A DNA stretch of 5,337 nt from CAYLWW01 sp964387585 (GCA_964387585.1 CAYLWW010000085.1:1-5337); one strand, 5' to 3'. Counted from the first letter of the stretch, positions 1 to 5,107 are shown. A program made the numbers and translations. The notes: generated by a model not told the origin, from the letters alone.

Positions 1-91
1 CCATCCGCAGCAGGTGCTCCTGCTCGCGCCAGTAGCGGGCCTGCCGGGCGCGGAATGCGTCGTCGTTCGGCGTGATGCGTTCGTCGGTCAT
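1..91 (-). CDS. Gene J: N-terminal fragment of an unidentified protein (runs off the left edge)
   Basis: The ATG at 91 overlaps the stop of gene I as ATGA, and the frame is open for 30 codons to the window edge. The start is MTDERITPNDDAFRARQARY followed by WREQEHLLRM: hydrophilic, with an Arg/Gln/Glu-rich helix. It is too short to identify. GGGTGG in the end of gene I may act as a weak ribosome binding site. It continues the overlap chain, so the operon extends beyond the window. Confidence 0.6.
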   Translation of the reverse strand, partial: MTDERITPNDDAFRARQARYWREQEHLLRM

Positions 92-177
92 TGCGCCACC
101 CACCACAGGCCGGCGACGAAGCCGGCCAGCATCCCAAGCACGCAGAGCGCGCCCATCCAGTCCGTGCGGTCCGTCAT
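88..177 (-). CDS. Gene I: 29-aa single-pass membrane peptide
   Basis: The ORF begins with an ATG that overlaps the gene H stop (ATGA) and ends with a TGA that overlaps the ATG of gene J, so it exactly fills the gap between them. The product starts with a short charged stretch (MTDRTDW). Residues 8-28 are an uncharged hydrophobic segment (MGALCVLGMLAGFVAG, then LWWVA), long enough for one transmembrane helix. Glycines at 15, 19 and 23 form a GxxxGxxxG glycine zipper, a known helix-packing motif, followed by a Trp pair at the probable membrane interface. Plausible classes are a small phage membrane protein, a holin- or spanin-like accessory, or a toxic or immunity peptide; nothing here separates them. 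The ribosome binding site is weak (GGGCGG), so translation is probably coupled to gene H. Confidence 0.65.
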   Translation of the reverse strand: MTDRTDWMGALCVLGMLAGFVAGLWWVAQ

Positions 178-989
178 CGCGCACCGCCCACGGGAAACTC
201 GTGGATCATCAACTCGTCAGGGATGCGCCCCTGACGGCCGGGGTACGGCCCGCTGTCCTGCTTGACCCACACGGCGACGCCGGCCTCCCGGCACTGATCC
301 ACAAGGCCGCAGAGCCAGCCCAGGTACATCGGGCGGTGCTTGGGGCCAGACTCACCCCCAACGATCACCCAATCAAGGCCGGGGCGCGGCTCTCCATCCG
401 ATTCTGCGATGCCAACGCCGACTAGTTTCCCGGTGCGGTCGTCGCATTCCCAGAGGTTGAGGTGGCCCAACAGCGGCTCGCAGGACAGGAAGCGCACGGG
501 AGCCGGCACCCGTAGCAGATGCGGGATGCGGGCGTCTGCAGCGTCCTGGTTCTCGACGGACGTGCCCTGCCACCAGTTCGCCGGCGGATTGGTGTGCCAC
601 GCCTCCGGGATCATCCGATTGACGTTCTCTGGCCGCTTCGTCAGCAACTGCCAGTCGAGCCACGGCGTCTGCTCCACCAGCCGGAACAGCCGGTCGCGGT
701 GCGGGCCGACTTCGGGGTGATCCTCGAACACGTCGGACATGCTGGCGCTGAACACGCGCGCCCGCTCTCCGGCCTGCTCGGCTGCCGCGTTCCACTTCAG
801 CGGCTCCTGCCAGTGCTTGTCAGTGAAGAAGCGGCGCTCGGTGGTCGCCGCCGGCCCCCAGATGCTGCGGCCGGTCCGCTTGGCGAACGTCTCGGCGTAG
901 CAGTTGCGGCAGCCCTCGCTGACCTTGAAGCAGCCCCACCACGAATTGAACGTGTGCGTCGTCCACGAGATCGCGCTGTTCTCTGCCAT
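174..989 (-). CDS. Gene H: Gp37/Gp68 family protein (DUF5131), three-cysteine, radical-SAM-like
   Basis: A 271-aa member of the phage Gp37/Gp68 family (Pfam PF07505, DUF5131). Diagnostic features: WWGCFKVSEGCRNCYAE (17-33) with cysteines at 20, 27 and 30 (CX6CX2C); FSASMSDVFED (80-90); WQLLTKRPEN (113-122); GTSVENQ (142-148); RFLSCEPLL (166-174); WVIVGGESGP (207-216); and VWVKQDSG (240-247). The family's three-Cys cluster and these motifs have been compared with radical-SAM enzymes such as spore photoproduct lyase, so an iron-sulfur cluster is plausible, but the reaction and substrate are unknown. Such genes often occur next to a three-Cys-motif partner (TcmP), which is not seen in this window. 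Its start shares one base with the stop of gene G, and its stop overlaps the start of the small membrane peptide gene. Confidence 0.93.
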   Translation of the reverse strand: MAENSAISWTTHTFNSWWGCFKVSEGCRNCYAETFAKRTGRSIWGPAATTERRFFTDKHWQEPLKWNAAAEQAGERARVFSASMSDVFEDHPEVGPHRDRLFRLVEQTPWLDWQLLTKRPENVNRMIPEAWHTNPPANWWQGTSVENQDAADARIPHLLRVPAPVRFLSCEPLLGHLNLWECDDRTGKLVGVGIAESDGEPRPGLDWVIVGGESGPKHRPMYLGWLCGLVDQCREAGVAVWVKQDSGPYPGRQGRIPDELMIHEFPVGGAR

Positions 990-1165
990 CAGTTCCCCCC
1001 AGTCACGCACTCGCGGGCCAGCGCGTGGCCGGCGCGGTCGAGCAGCCGCGAGAGCCGCAGGCCCATCCAGCAGCCCGGCGTCGTCGGTGTGCACGCCCCG
1101 CACTCGCGCTCCGCATGGCGGTAGTACAGGCCCGCCCAGATGTCGGCCGTCGCGCTGGCGCTCAT
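989..1165 (-). CDS. Gene G: 58-aa Cys-containing mini-protein
   Basis: The protein begins MSASATADIWAGLYYRHAER, continues with ECGACTPTTPGCWMG (21-35) and ends in a helical segment LRLSRLLDRAGHALARECV. Cys 22 and 25 (CGAC), 32 and 53 could form one zinc site. No family is recognised. It exactly fills the gap between the methyltransferase and the DUF5131 gene: its ATG overlaps the upstream stop as ATGA with GGAGG in front, and its TGA shares one base with the next ATG (TGATG). A competing reading that extends the DUF5131 protein upstream through this segment is disfavoured by these signals. Role unknown; it may be an accessory factor of one of its two large neighbours. Confidence 0.72.
   Translation of the reverse strand: MSASATADIWAGLYYRHAERECGACTPTTPGCWMGLRLSRLLDRAGHALARECVTGGN
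995..1000 (-). promoter_or_regulatory. Shine-Dalgarno-like G tract of gene H
   Basis: GGGGGG followed by AACTG and the ATG at 989, inside the end of gene G. It supports this start over an in-frame upstream start at 1196. Confidence 0.55.
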
Positions 1166-2052
1166 GCGGACACCTCCGTGAGCGCAAACATGTCAAGCGG
1201 CTTCGACTCGTTCTCGGCGCGGCGCAGGTTGCGGACGCCGGCGCGCCAGTAGGCCGGCTTCAACTCAACGCCGACGAATCGGCGGGCCTGCTTGATGCTG
1301 ACGAATCCCTCAGACCCGATGCCGGCGAACGGCGATAGCACCGTCTCGCCCTTGTTCGACCACAGCCGCACGCACCGCTCGATGGTCCCGAGTTGCAGCG
1401 GGCAGATGTGCCGCTCGTCCTCGGCCTCGCGGCCCTCCGCGACGTTCAGCGTGTCCGTCTCGCGGATGCCGTACCAGATTGGCCGCGCCCACTCGATCCA
1501 TTCGTTGTTCGTGATGTCCGGCTTGACGGGGACCGCGTTCTCGCCGGGCGCTCGGAAGATCAGGATGTAGTCGGCCAGCGCTGGCCTCGACCAAACGCTG
1601 TCTTTGTGCATCTGCGTGAACAGCAGCCCCTTCGATTTGGTGCGGATCGCCTGGGCCTGCGGGTCTTTATCAATGCAAACCTCCCCGTGGTACGTGAACC
1701 CGGCCGCCTGAAAGTGCCGGATGGTGTCGCCACGGAAGTCTTTGAGGCCGATCACCCCGTCGCGCGCCTTCTGGCTCGGGATCTGCGCGACGTGCACGCA
1801 GACATTGCGGCCCGGCTTCATCACGCGGATAAGCTCCGAACTGATGAACCCGAAGTGCTGCCAGAACTGGTCATCAGTGGCCGAGTTGCCGAGGTCGCGG
1901 TCCGTCGCGCTGTAGGTGTAGAGCAGCGAGAACGGCGGCGAGAACACCGCCAGATCGATGCTCTCGGCCGGCAGCCCCGGCAACACCTCCGCGCTGTCGC
2001 CGTTGAACAGCGACCAACCGTCGCCGTGTGCTTGATCGATGACGTTCGTCAT
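1162..2052 (-). CDS. Gene F: orphan DNA methyltransferase, beta class (SPPF type)
   Basis: This is an S-adenosylmethionine-dependent amino-methyltransferase acting on DNA adenine N6 or cytosine N4; 296 aa from the ATG that overlaps the helicase stop. The catalytic motif IV is FSPPF (37-41) and the SAM-binding motif I is LSPFAGIGSEG (239-249); motif IV, then target-recognition region, then motif I is the beta-class order. SPPF rather than DPPY leans towards N4-cytosine, but the two cannot be separated by eye. Other family hallmarks are LYTYSxxDRDLGNS (44-57), KDFRGDTIRHF (104-114), KDSVWSRPALADY (150-162) and DERHICPLQL (212-221), which I recall from phage and prophage methylases annotated as DNA methylase N-4/N-6. 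No restriction endonuclease is nearby, so it is probably an orphan enzyme that protects or marks phage DNA. It overlaps gene G by ATGA. Confidence 0.93.
   Translation of the reverse strand: MTNVIDQAHGDGWSLFNGDSAEVLPGLPAESIDLAVFSPPFSLLYTYSATDRDLGNSATDDQFWQHFGFISSELIRVMKPGRNVCVHVAQIPSQKARDGVIGLKDFRGDTIRHFQAAGFTYHGEVCIDKDPQAQAIRTKSKGLLFTQMHKDSVWSRPALADYILIFRAPGENAVPVKPDITNNEWIEWARPIWYGIRETDTLNVAEGREAEDERHICPLQLGTIERCVRLWSNKGETVLSPFAGIGSEGFVSIKQARRFVGVELKPAYWRAGVRNLRRAENESKPLDMFALTEVSA
1173..1177 (-). promoter_or_regulatory. Shine-Dalgarno sequence of gene G
   Basis: GGAGG with a 7-base spacer precedes the ATG at 1165, inside the methyltransferase 3' end. It is the main evidence, with the overlaps at both ends, that the tiny gene G is translated. 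Confidence 0.75.
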
Positions 2053-3419
2053 GCTGCCCCCACCAGCCACCCGGGCAAGCGCATCGGCTGCCCGTGCGGC
2101 GCGTCCTCGCGGCGTCCGACGTTGCCGATCTCGGCCCGCTCGAATGCCGCCACGTGTTTCACCAGTTCGGCCGCCGTCGCCTCGGCTTCGCGCTGCTTCC
2201 GGCAGACGTTGGCGTAGATCGCCTCTTCAGGCTCGGTCAGCACGATGTAGGCGTGCACCGGTCGTGTCTGCCCGAATCGCCAGCACCGGCGGATCGCCTG
2301 GTAGTACGCCTCGTAGGAGTCGCTGAGGCCCACGAACACCATCCGCGCGCACCGTTGCAGGTTGAGGCCAAACCCGAATATCGACACCTTGCTCACGATG
2401 ACGCGGCAGTCGCCCCGCACGAACGCCTCGATGGCGTCGGCCTTGTACTCCGGGGAGTCGCTGCCCTCGACCAGCACCGCGCCGGGGATGCGGGCGGCCA
2501 GTTCGCTGCCTTCGTCGTTCAGTCCCACCCATGCGATCCACGGCTCGTCAGGCTCGGCATTGACGATCTCTGCCGCCGTGTTGACGCGCTCCGATAGCGT
2601 CTCGCGCCGAACGGCCGCACGGTCCCCAATCCCCTTGAGCGTGGTTGCGAACAGTTCTCCCGGTCGCGTGAACGTCGTCGGGACAAGACCGGCCGTGATC
2701 TCCAGCGGCGGTAGCGCGTAGCCGTCGTCGCTGTAACCCAGGTCGGACGGTCGTTTGAGGCTCATGGCCCACGACGCGAGCCAGCGGAAGAACGGATCGC
2801 GGGCATGGCCCTTCAGTCGCCAGCCCTGATCGTCGTGCACGAAGAAGGCTGCCAGCATTTCTTCGCGCTTCATGACCCCGAGGAACTCGGCGTGATTCGC
2901 CAACTCCGCGATGTCGTTCGGGGCCGGCGTCGCCGTGCAGGCCAGACGGTACGGCGTGTCGCGGAACGCCGAGATCAGTTGCGCCCGCACCCTGCCCTCG
3001 AAGTTCTTCAGAATCGAGGATTCGTCCAGTGCCACCGCGCCGAACGCGGACGGGTCGAAATGTCCGAGCATCTCGTAGTTGGTGATGGTGATGCCGGTCG
3101 GTGCGGCGTCGGCCTGCGAGCGTGCCGGCGTGACCGTGATGCCGATGGCGCGGCCTTCATCGACGGTCTGACGGACCACGGCCAGCGGCGCCAGGATCAG
3201 TGCACGTTGACCCGTCAGCCGCGCCCATTCGAGTTGCATGCGGGTCTTGCCGAGGCCGGTATCCGCGAACAGAGCAGCGCGGCCCTTGCGGAGCGACCAG
3301 CGCACGAGATCCCGCTGAAATCCGAACAGCGACGGGTGGATGTCTGCCGCGTCAATCTCGCGGCCTGACGAACGCACCACAACTGCCTTCGATGCCAGGA
3401 AGTCGCGGTATTGCGTCAC
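2049..3419 (-). CDS. Gene E: SNF2/DEAD-type superfamily 2 helicase (phage type)
   Basis: This is an ATP-dependent DNA helicase or translocase of superfamily 2, 456 aa, comprising little beyond the two motor lobes. Visible motifs: Q-motif-like LFGFQRDLVRW (31-41), Walker A DTGLGKT (53-59), motif Ia-like ILAPLAVVRQ (75-84), motif II DESS (132-135) in place of the canonical DEAH, motif III TATP (162-165), motif V-like FGFGLNLQ (348-355) and motif VI QAIRRCWRFGQ (374-384). The pattern of fQxdLVxWsLrkGraAlFadTGLGKT followed by LDESSILK is one I know from phage and prophage helicases next to DNA methylases, exactly as here. It probably acts at phage replication forks or recombination intermediates. 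The start is GTG at 3419, overlapping the gene D stop, with GAGGTGG upstream. The stop overlaps the methyltransferase ATG, implying coupled synthesis. No nuclease domain is present. Confidence 0.93.
   Translation of the reverse strand: MTQYRDFLASKAVVVRSSGREIDAADIHPSLFGFQRDLVRWSLRKGRAALFADTGLGKTRMQLEWARLTGQRALILAPLAVVRQTVDEGRAIGITVTPARSQADAAPTGITITNYEMLGHFDPSAFGAVALDESSILKNFEGRVRAQLISAFRDTPYRLACTATPAPNDIAELANHAEFLGVMKREEMLAAFFVHDDQGWRLKGHARDPFFRWLASWAMSLKRPSDLGYSDDGYALPPLEITAGLVPTTFTRPGELFATTLKGIGDRAAVRRETLSERVNTAAEIVNAEPDEPWIAWVGLNDEGSELAARIPGAVLVEGSDSPEYKADAIEAFVRGDCRVIVSKVSIFGFGLNLQRCARMVFVGLSDSYEAYYQAIRRCWRFGQTRPVHAYIVLTEPEEAIYANVCRKQREAEATAAELVKHVAAFERAEIGNVGRREDAPHGQPMRLPGWLVGAA
2057..2064 (-). 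promoter_or_regulatory. Shine-Dalgarno sequence of gene F
   Basis: GGTGGGGG with a 4-base spacer precedes the ATG at 2052. It favours this ATG over the in-frame GTG at 2070, which would place the same bases inside the coding region. Confidence 0.6.
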
Positions 3420-3428
3420 GACGCCACC
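3415..3428. repeat. 14-bp junction repeat, copy 2 (gene D/E boundary)
   Basis: An exact match to 4393-4406, in the same register relative to the overlapping GTGA stop/start. The copy includes part of the GAGGTGG (3424-3430) that serves as ribosome binding site for gene E. Confidence 0.7.
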
Positions 3429-3610
3429 TCGTCGTCCTCAACCGGCTCCAGTTCCACGACTTTGTGCACGGTCCCGTGCGAGAGGTAGCGGCTGCTGAGG
3501 CTGACGCCCGCGCGGCCCTCGTCCTGGACCCGGCCGCACAAATAGCAGCAAATGCGTCCGTCCTCGTCGGGCAGCGCGACGCAGCGGTGCCCCTGTCGTT
3601 GTGCGGTCAT
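3416..3610 (-). CDS. Gene D: 64-aa Cys-containing mini-protein
   Basis: A small soluble protein with a compact candidate metal site at residues 8-25: HRC, then CCYLC (H8, C10, C21, C22, C25). The remainder is a short polar region and an acidic tail (VVELEPVEDDEVAS). No family is recognised. The start ATG overlaps the stop of gene C as ATGA and has AGGGGAGG five bases upstream; the stop overlaps the GTG of the helicase gene as GTGA. Placed directly before the helicase and co-translated with it, it could be a helicase accessory or DNA-binding protein, but that is inference from position. The gene is real by overlap logic and ribosome binding site; its function is unknown. Confidence 0.75.
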   Translation of the reverse strand: MTAQRQGHRCVALPDEDGRICCYLCGRVQDEGRAGVSLSSRYLSHGTVHKVVELEPVEDDEVAS

Positions 3611-4005
3611 TTCAACCTCCCCTGTCCGAGGCGGCAGCCGCACGGCTCGTTGTAGATGCACGGTCCGACCTGGGCTTTCCGCTCGACCTTCTCGCCGCAC
3701 TGGCCGCAGAACCCGGCCTTTTCGCGTTCTGCCCGCGCCCGCGCGCGGTCGTAGATTTCTTCTTCTTTCGCCTTCGCCTCGTCGTCGGTGAGGAACTTGG
3801 CTCGCTCGCACGTCGTCGTCGCGGTTTGGTCCAGGTCGCTCACGAGACACGGAAAGCCGTAGGGGCTGGTGGACGTGTCACGCACGTCGTCGTAGCGGAC
3901 GCCGGCACGGCACACGTCGTTGATGAGGCCGTTGAAGTGTTCGCAGCGGTCCTGCAACTGCTTCCAGAGCGGCAGTTCTCGCTTGCGCTTGAGATACTCA
4001 CTCAT
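3607..4005 (-). CDS. Gene C: 132-aa Cys-rich phage-type protein
   Basis: This resembles a widespread but uncharacterised class of phage proteins with a core like CxHFNGLxNDxCxAGVxYxDVRD followed by PxxFPCL; here CEHFNGLINDVCRAGVRYDD covers residues 21-40 and FPCL residues 51-54 (assignment from memory). Cys at 21, 32, 53 and 66 are spaced to bind a metal ion. A charged helix (DDEAKAKEEEIYDRARARAEREK, about 74-96) links this to a second cluster, CGQC at 100-103 plus C116, C122 and C124, resembling a zinc ribbon. The ATG overlaps the gene B stop as ATGA and has a strong AGGAGGGG site. The frame stays open for 320 further codons upstream, but that part is antisense-type noise across genes A and B. 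Role unknown; nucleic-acid binding is only a guess from the cysteine pattern. Confidence 0.85.
   Translation of the reverse strand: MSEYLKRKRELPLWKQLQDRCEHFNGLINDVCRAGVRYDDVRDTSTSPYGFPCLVSDLDQTATTTCERAKFLTDDEAKAKEEEIYDRARARAEREKAGFCGQCGEKVERKAQVGPCIYNEPCGCRLGQGRLK
3616..3623 (-). promoter_or_regulatory. Shine-Dalgarno sequence that fixes the start of gene D
   Basis: AGGGGAGG with a 5-base spacer precedes the ATG at 3610, within the last codons of gene C. It supports the 64-aa product over an 80-residue longer in-frame extension starting at 3850. Confidence 0.75.
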
Positions 4006-4397
4006 GCGAACAACCCCTCCTGGCGGGCATCGGTACGGCGCGGCTGCCTGCGGGACAGCACCGCGTCCAGCACGGTGTTGCGGCGGCGCAGGCAGCCCAC
4101 GGCCATGCTCAGCACGCGGGGCACGCGGTCGTAGCAGAGCGCGTCCTCCTCGCGGTCGGCCTCCTGCAACGCCGTCACCAGCGTCAGCAGGCGCACGTCG
4201 TCGGTGCGGCGCGCGTGCAGGACGATCAGGTCCGCGTACTGGTCGTGGCGTGCGTCGGCCTGTTTCGCGGCCCGTAGCGCCTTCGCGGCGTCGCCCGTGA
4301 TGTGGCCGATGGCGTCCATCGACCACGCGAGCGCGTCGAGGATGGCCGCTCGCACGGGCGAGCGGCCGGCGGGGACGGCTTGCGGCAAGGCAGTCAC
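4002..4397 (-). CDS. Gene B: 131-aa helical protein of unknown function
   Basis: I do not recognise this protein. It is predicted almost wholly alpha-helical: a segment LDALAWSMDAIGHITGDAA near residues 21-39, a charged middle (KQADARHDQYADLIVLHARR) and an amphipathic helix around LLTLVTALQEADREEDALC. It has no signal peptide, membrane segment or metal-binding cluster. The chosen GTG overlaps the TGA of gene A as GTGA, the arrangement used at most junctions here; an in-frame GTG at 4445 would add 16 residues but overlap gene A by 52 bases. The site before the chosen GTG is weak (GGCGGTGG), so translation probably depends on ribosomes finishing gene A. Its 3' end carries the strong ribosome binding site of gene C. 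It lies between the repeat protein and the Cys-rich genes. Confidence 0.75.
   Translation of the reverse strand: MTALPQAVPAGRSPVRAAILDALAWSMDAIGHITGDAAKALRAAKQADARHDQYADLIVLHARRTDDVRLLTLVTALQEADREEDALCYDRVPRVLSMAVGCLRRRNTVLDAVLSRRQPRRTDARQEGLFA
4014..4021 (-). promoter_or_regulatory. Shine-Dalgarno sequence that fixes the start of gene C
   Basis: AGGAGGGG with an 8-base spacer precedes the ATG at 4005, inside the last codons of gene B. It decides against the long in-frame extension of gene C up to 4965. Confidence 0.8.
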
Positions 4398-4406
4398 GAC
4401 GCCACC
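4393..4406. repeat. 14-bp junction repeat, copy 1 (gene A/B boundary)
   Basis: GTCACGACGCCACC (plus strand) is identical to 3415-3428 at the gene D/E boundary. In both places it encodes the C-terminal VAS and the stop of one gene, plus the overlapping GTG start of the next. Confidence 0.7.
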
Positions 4407-5107
4407 GCCAGTCCGAGCATGTCCGCAAGGCGGCGGTTCTGCCACTGTCGTTCAGCGTCCCTGGCAGCGGCCCTGGCAGCGGCCCTGGCAGCGTCCCTGG
4501 CAGCGTCCCTGACAACGGTCCAGGCAGCGGCCCTGGCAGCGTCCCTGACAACGGCCCTGGCAGCGTCCCATGCAGCGTCCCATGCAGCGGCCCTGGCAGC
4601 GTCCCATGCAGCGTCCCATGCAGCGGCCCATGCAGCGGCCAATTCCTCTCTCGTCGCCTGCCCGTCCGCGAATCTTCGCGCCACGGCCAGAGCCTCGCGT
4701 GGCCGCGAGTCTCCCGGCCGGTCGCGCTCAAACAGCGGAAGCACCCGTTCGGCGCACTCGACCGCGAACAGTCGCGTCGTTCGGTCGTTCCACGCCTCGA
4801 TCCGCTCGACCGTCCGCATCCGCCGGGCGACGAGTTTGCGGCCCACCGACGAATCGTCGTGCCATACGTACTCGCCGTCGATCTCGACGCGCCAGAGCGT
4901 CTCGTTGATGTGCGGCACGAGATTGTCGGCGGTCGTCGCGTGCAGGCCGTTCCGGCAGGGCACAAGGACGCCGCGCACGCTGCGGTATCGCCCCTTCGTG
5001 TAGCGGCCGGTGCCGGTTGGCGCGCGGCCGTCAGCGTGGAGGAACTTGTAGATCGGCGGCAGTTCGACCGTGGTAGACTGTTCTTCGGGGACGTTCGTCG
5101 TACTCAT
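4394..5107 (-). CDS. Gene A: 237-aa protein with DUF7666-like N-terminus, Imm5-like middle and Ala/Trp tetrad repeats
   Basis: Molecular function is unknown. Residues about 19-85 (YKFLHADGRAP, then VPCRNGLH and WRVEIDGEYVWHDD) resemble, from memory, the N-terminal domain of phage and bacterial proteins classed as DUF7666. Residues about 104-160 (WNDRTTRLFAVECAERVLPLFE, RPGDSRPREALAVARRF) resemble the start of the Imm5-like putative immunity family. Residues about 157-221 are some 16 units of a four-residue repeat, AAWD/AARA with VVRD variants, predicted to be a long alpha-helix or helical array. The last 16 residues return to ordinary sequence (QWQNRRLADMLGLAVAS). There is no signal peptide and the protein is probably cytoplasmic. 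The ATG is supported by AGGAG 8 bases upstream. Its TGA overlaps the GTG of gene B. Family names are recollections, not search results. The gene call is firm; the role is open. Confidence 0.85.
   Translation of the reverse strand: MSTTNVPEEQSTTVELPPIYKFLHADGRAPTGTGRYTKGRYRSVRGVLVPCRNGLHATTADNLVPHINETLWRVEIDGEYVWHDDSSVGRKLVARRMRTVERIEAWNDRTTRLFAVECAERVLPLFERDRPGDSRPREALAVARRFADGQATREELAAAWAAAWDAAWDAARAAAWDAAWDAARAVVRDAARAAAWTVVRDAARDAARAAARAAARDAERQWQNRRLADMLGLAVAS
4461..4640. repeat. 12-bp tandem repeat, 15 units, inside gene A
   Basis: Fifteen consecutive in-register 12-base units, with a degenerate sixteenth at 4449-4460. On the plus strand the common units are CTGGCAGCGTCC, CTGGCAGCGGCC, CATGCAGCGTCC and CATGCAGCGGCC, with CTGACAACGGYC and CAGGCAGCGGCC as diverged units. 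Each unit encodes one tetrad (AARD, AARA, AAWD, AAWA, VVRD and similar). The tract is free of indels, so the reading frame is preserved throughout. Variation is mostly at a few positions, consistent with unit duplication by slippage or recombination followed by drift under selection on the protein. Confidence 0.95.

Noticed and set aside
990..1196. Longer start for the DUF5131 protein at 1196
   Set aside because: The extra N-terminus is unlike the family, whose members begin shortly before the CX6CX2C motif. The segment is better explained by gene G with its own GGAGG and overlaps.
1393..2217. Plus-strand ORF of 274 codons antisense to the methyltransferase and helicase end
   Set aside because: It is opposite a clear methyltransferase with intact motifs, is rich in Arg/Val/Asp typical of antisense translation of GC-rich genes, and has no recognisable domain.
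1162..3419. DISARM, BREX or Type I restriction system based on helicase plus methyltransferase
   Set aside because: The helicase is a short phage-type SF2 motor without DrmA/DrmB-, PglZ- or HsdR-like features, and no specificity or nuclease subunit is present.
4002..4025. C-terminal QEGLF of gene B as a sliding-clamp binding motif (QxxLF)
   Set aside because: The CAG GAG GGG codons for Q-E-G coincide with the strong AGGAGGGG ribosome binding site of gene C, so the match is explained by that constraint; there is no independent support.
4461..4640. CRISPR array or intergenic iteron cluster in the 12-bp repeat region
   Set aside because: Units are contiguous with no spacers and preserve a reading frame through gene A, so this is a protein-coding tandem repeat. 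Iterons are not excluded in principle, but there is no AT-rich region or replication initiator gene.
4006..4965. 320-codon upstream extension of gene C giving a 452-aa protein
   Set aside because: It would overlap genes A and B completely, the extension is Arg/Pro-rich low-complexity translation of their out-of-frame bases, and the ATG at 4005 has a strong ribosome binding site and ATGA overlap.
4302..5003. Plus-strand ORF of 233 codons opposite gene A, with Ala/Ser/His repeats
   Set aside because: A 12-base repeat unit lacking stops stays open in all frames, and GC-rich sequence opens antisense frames. Codon usage and family resemblance support only the minus-strand gene.
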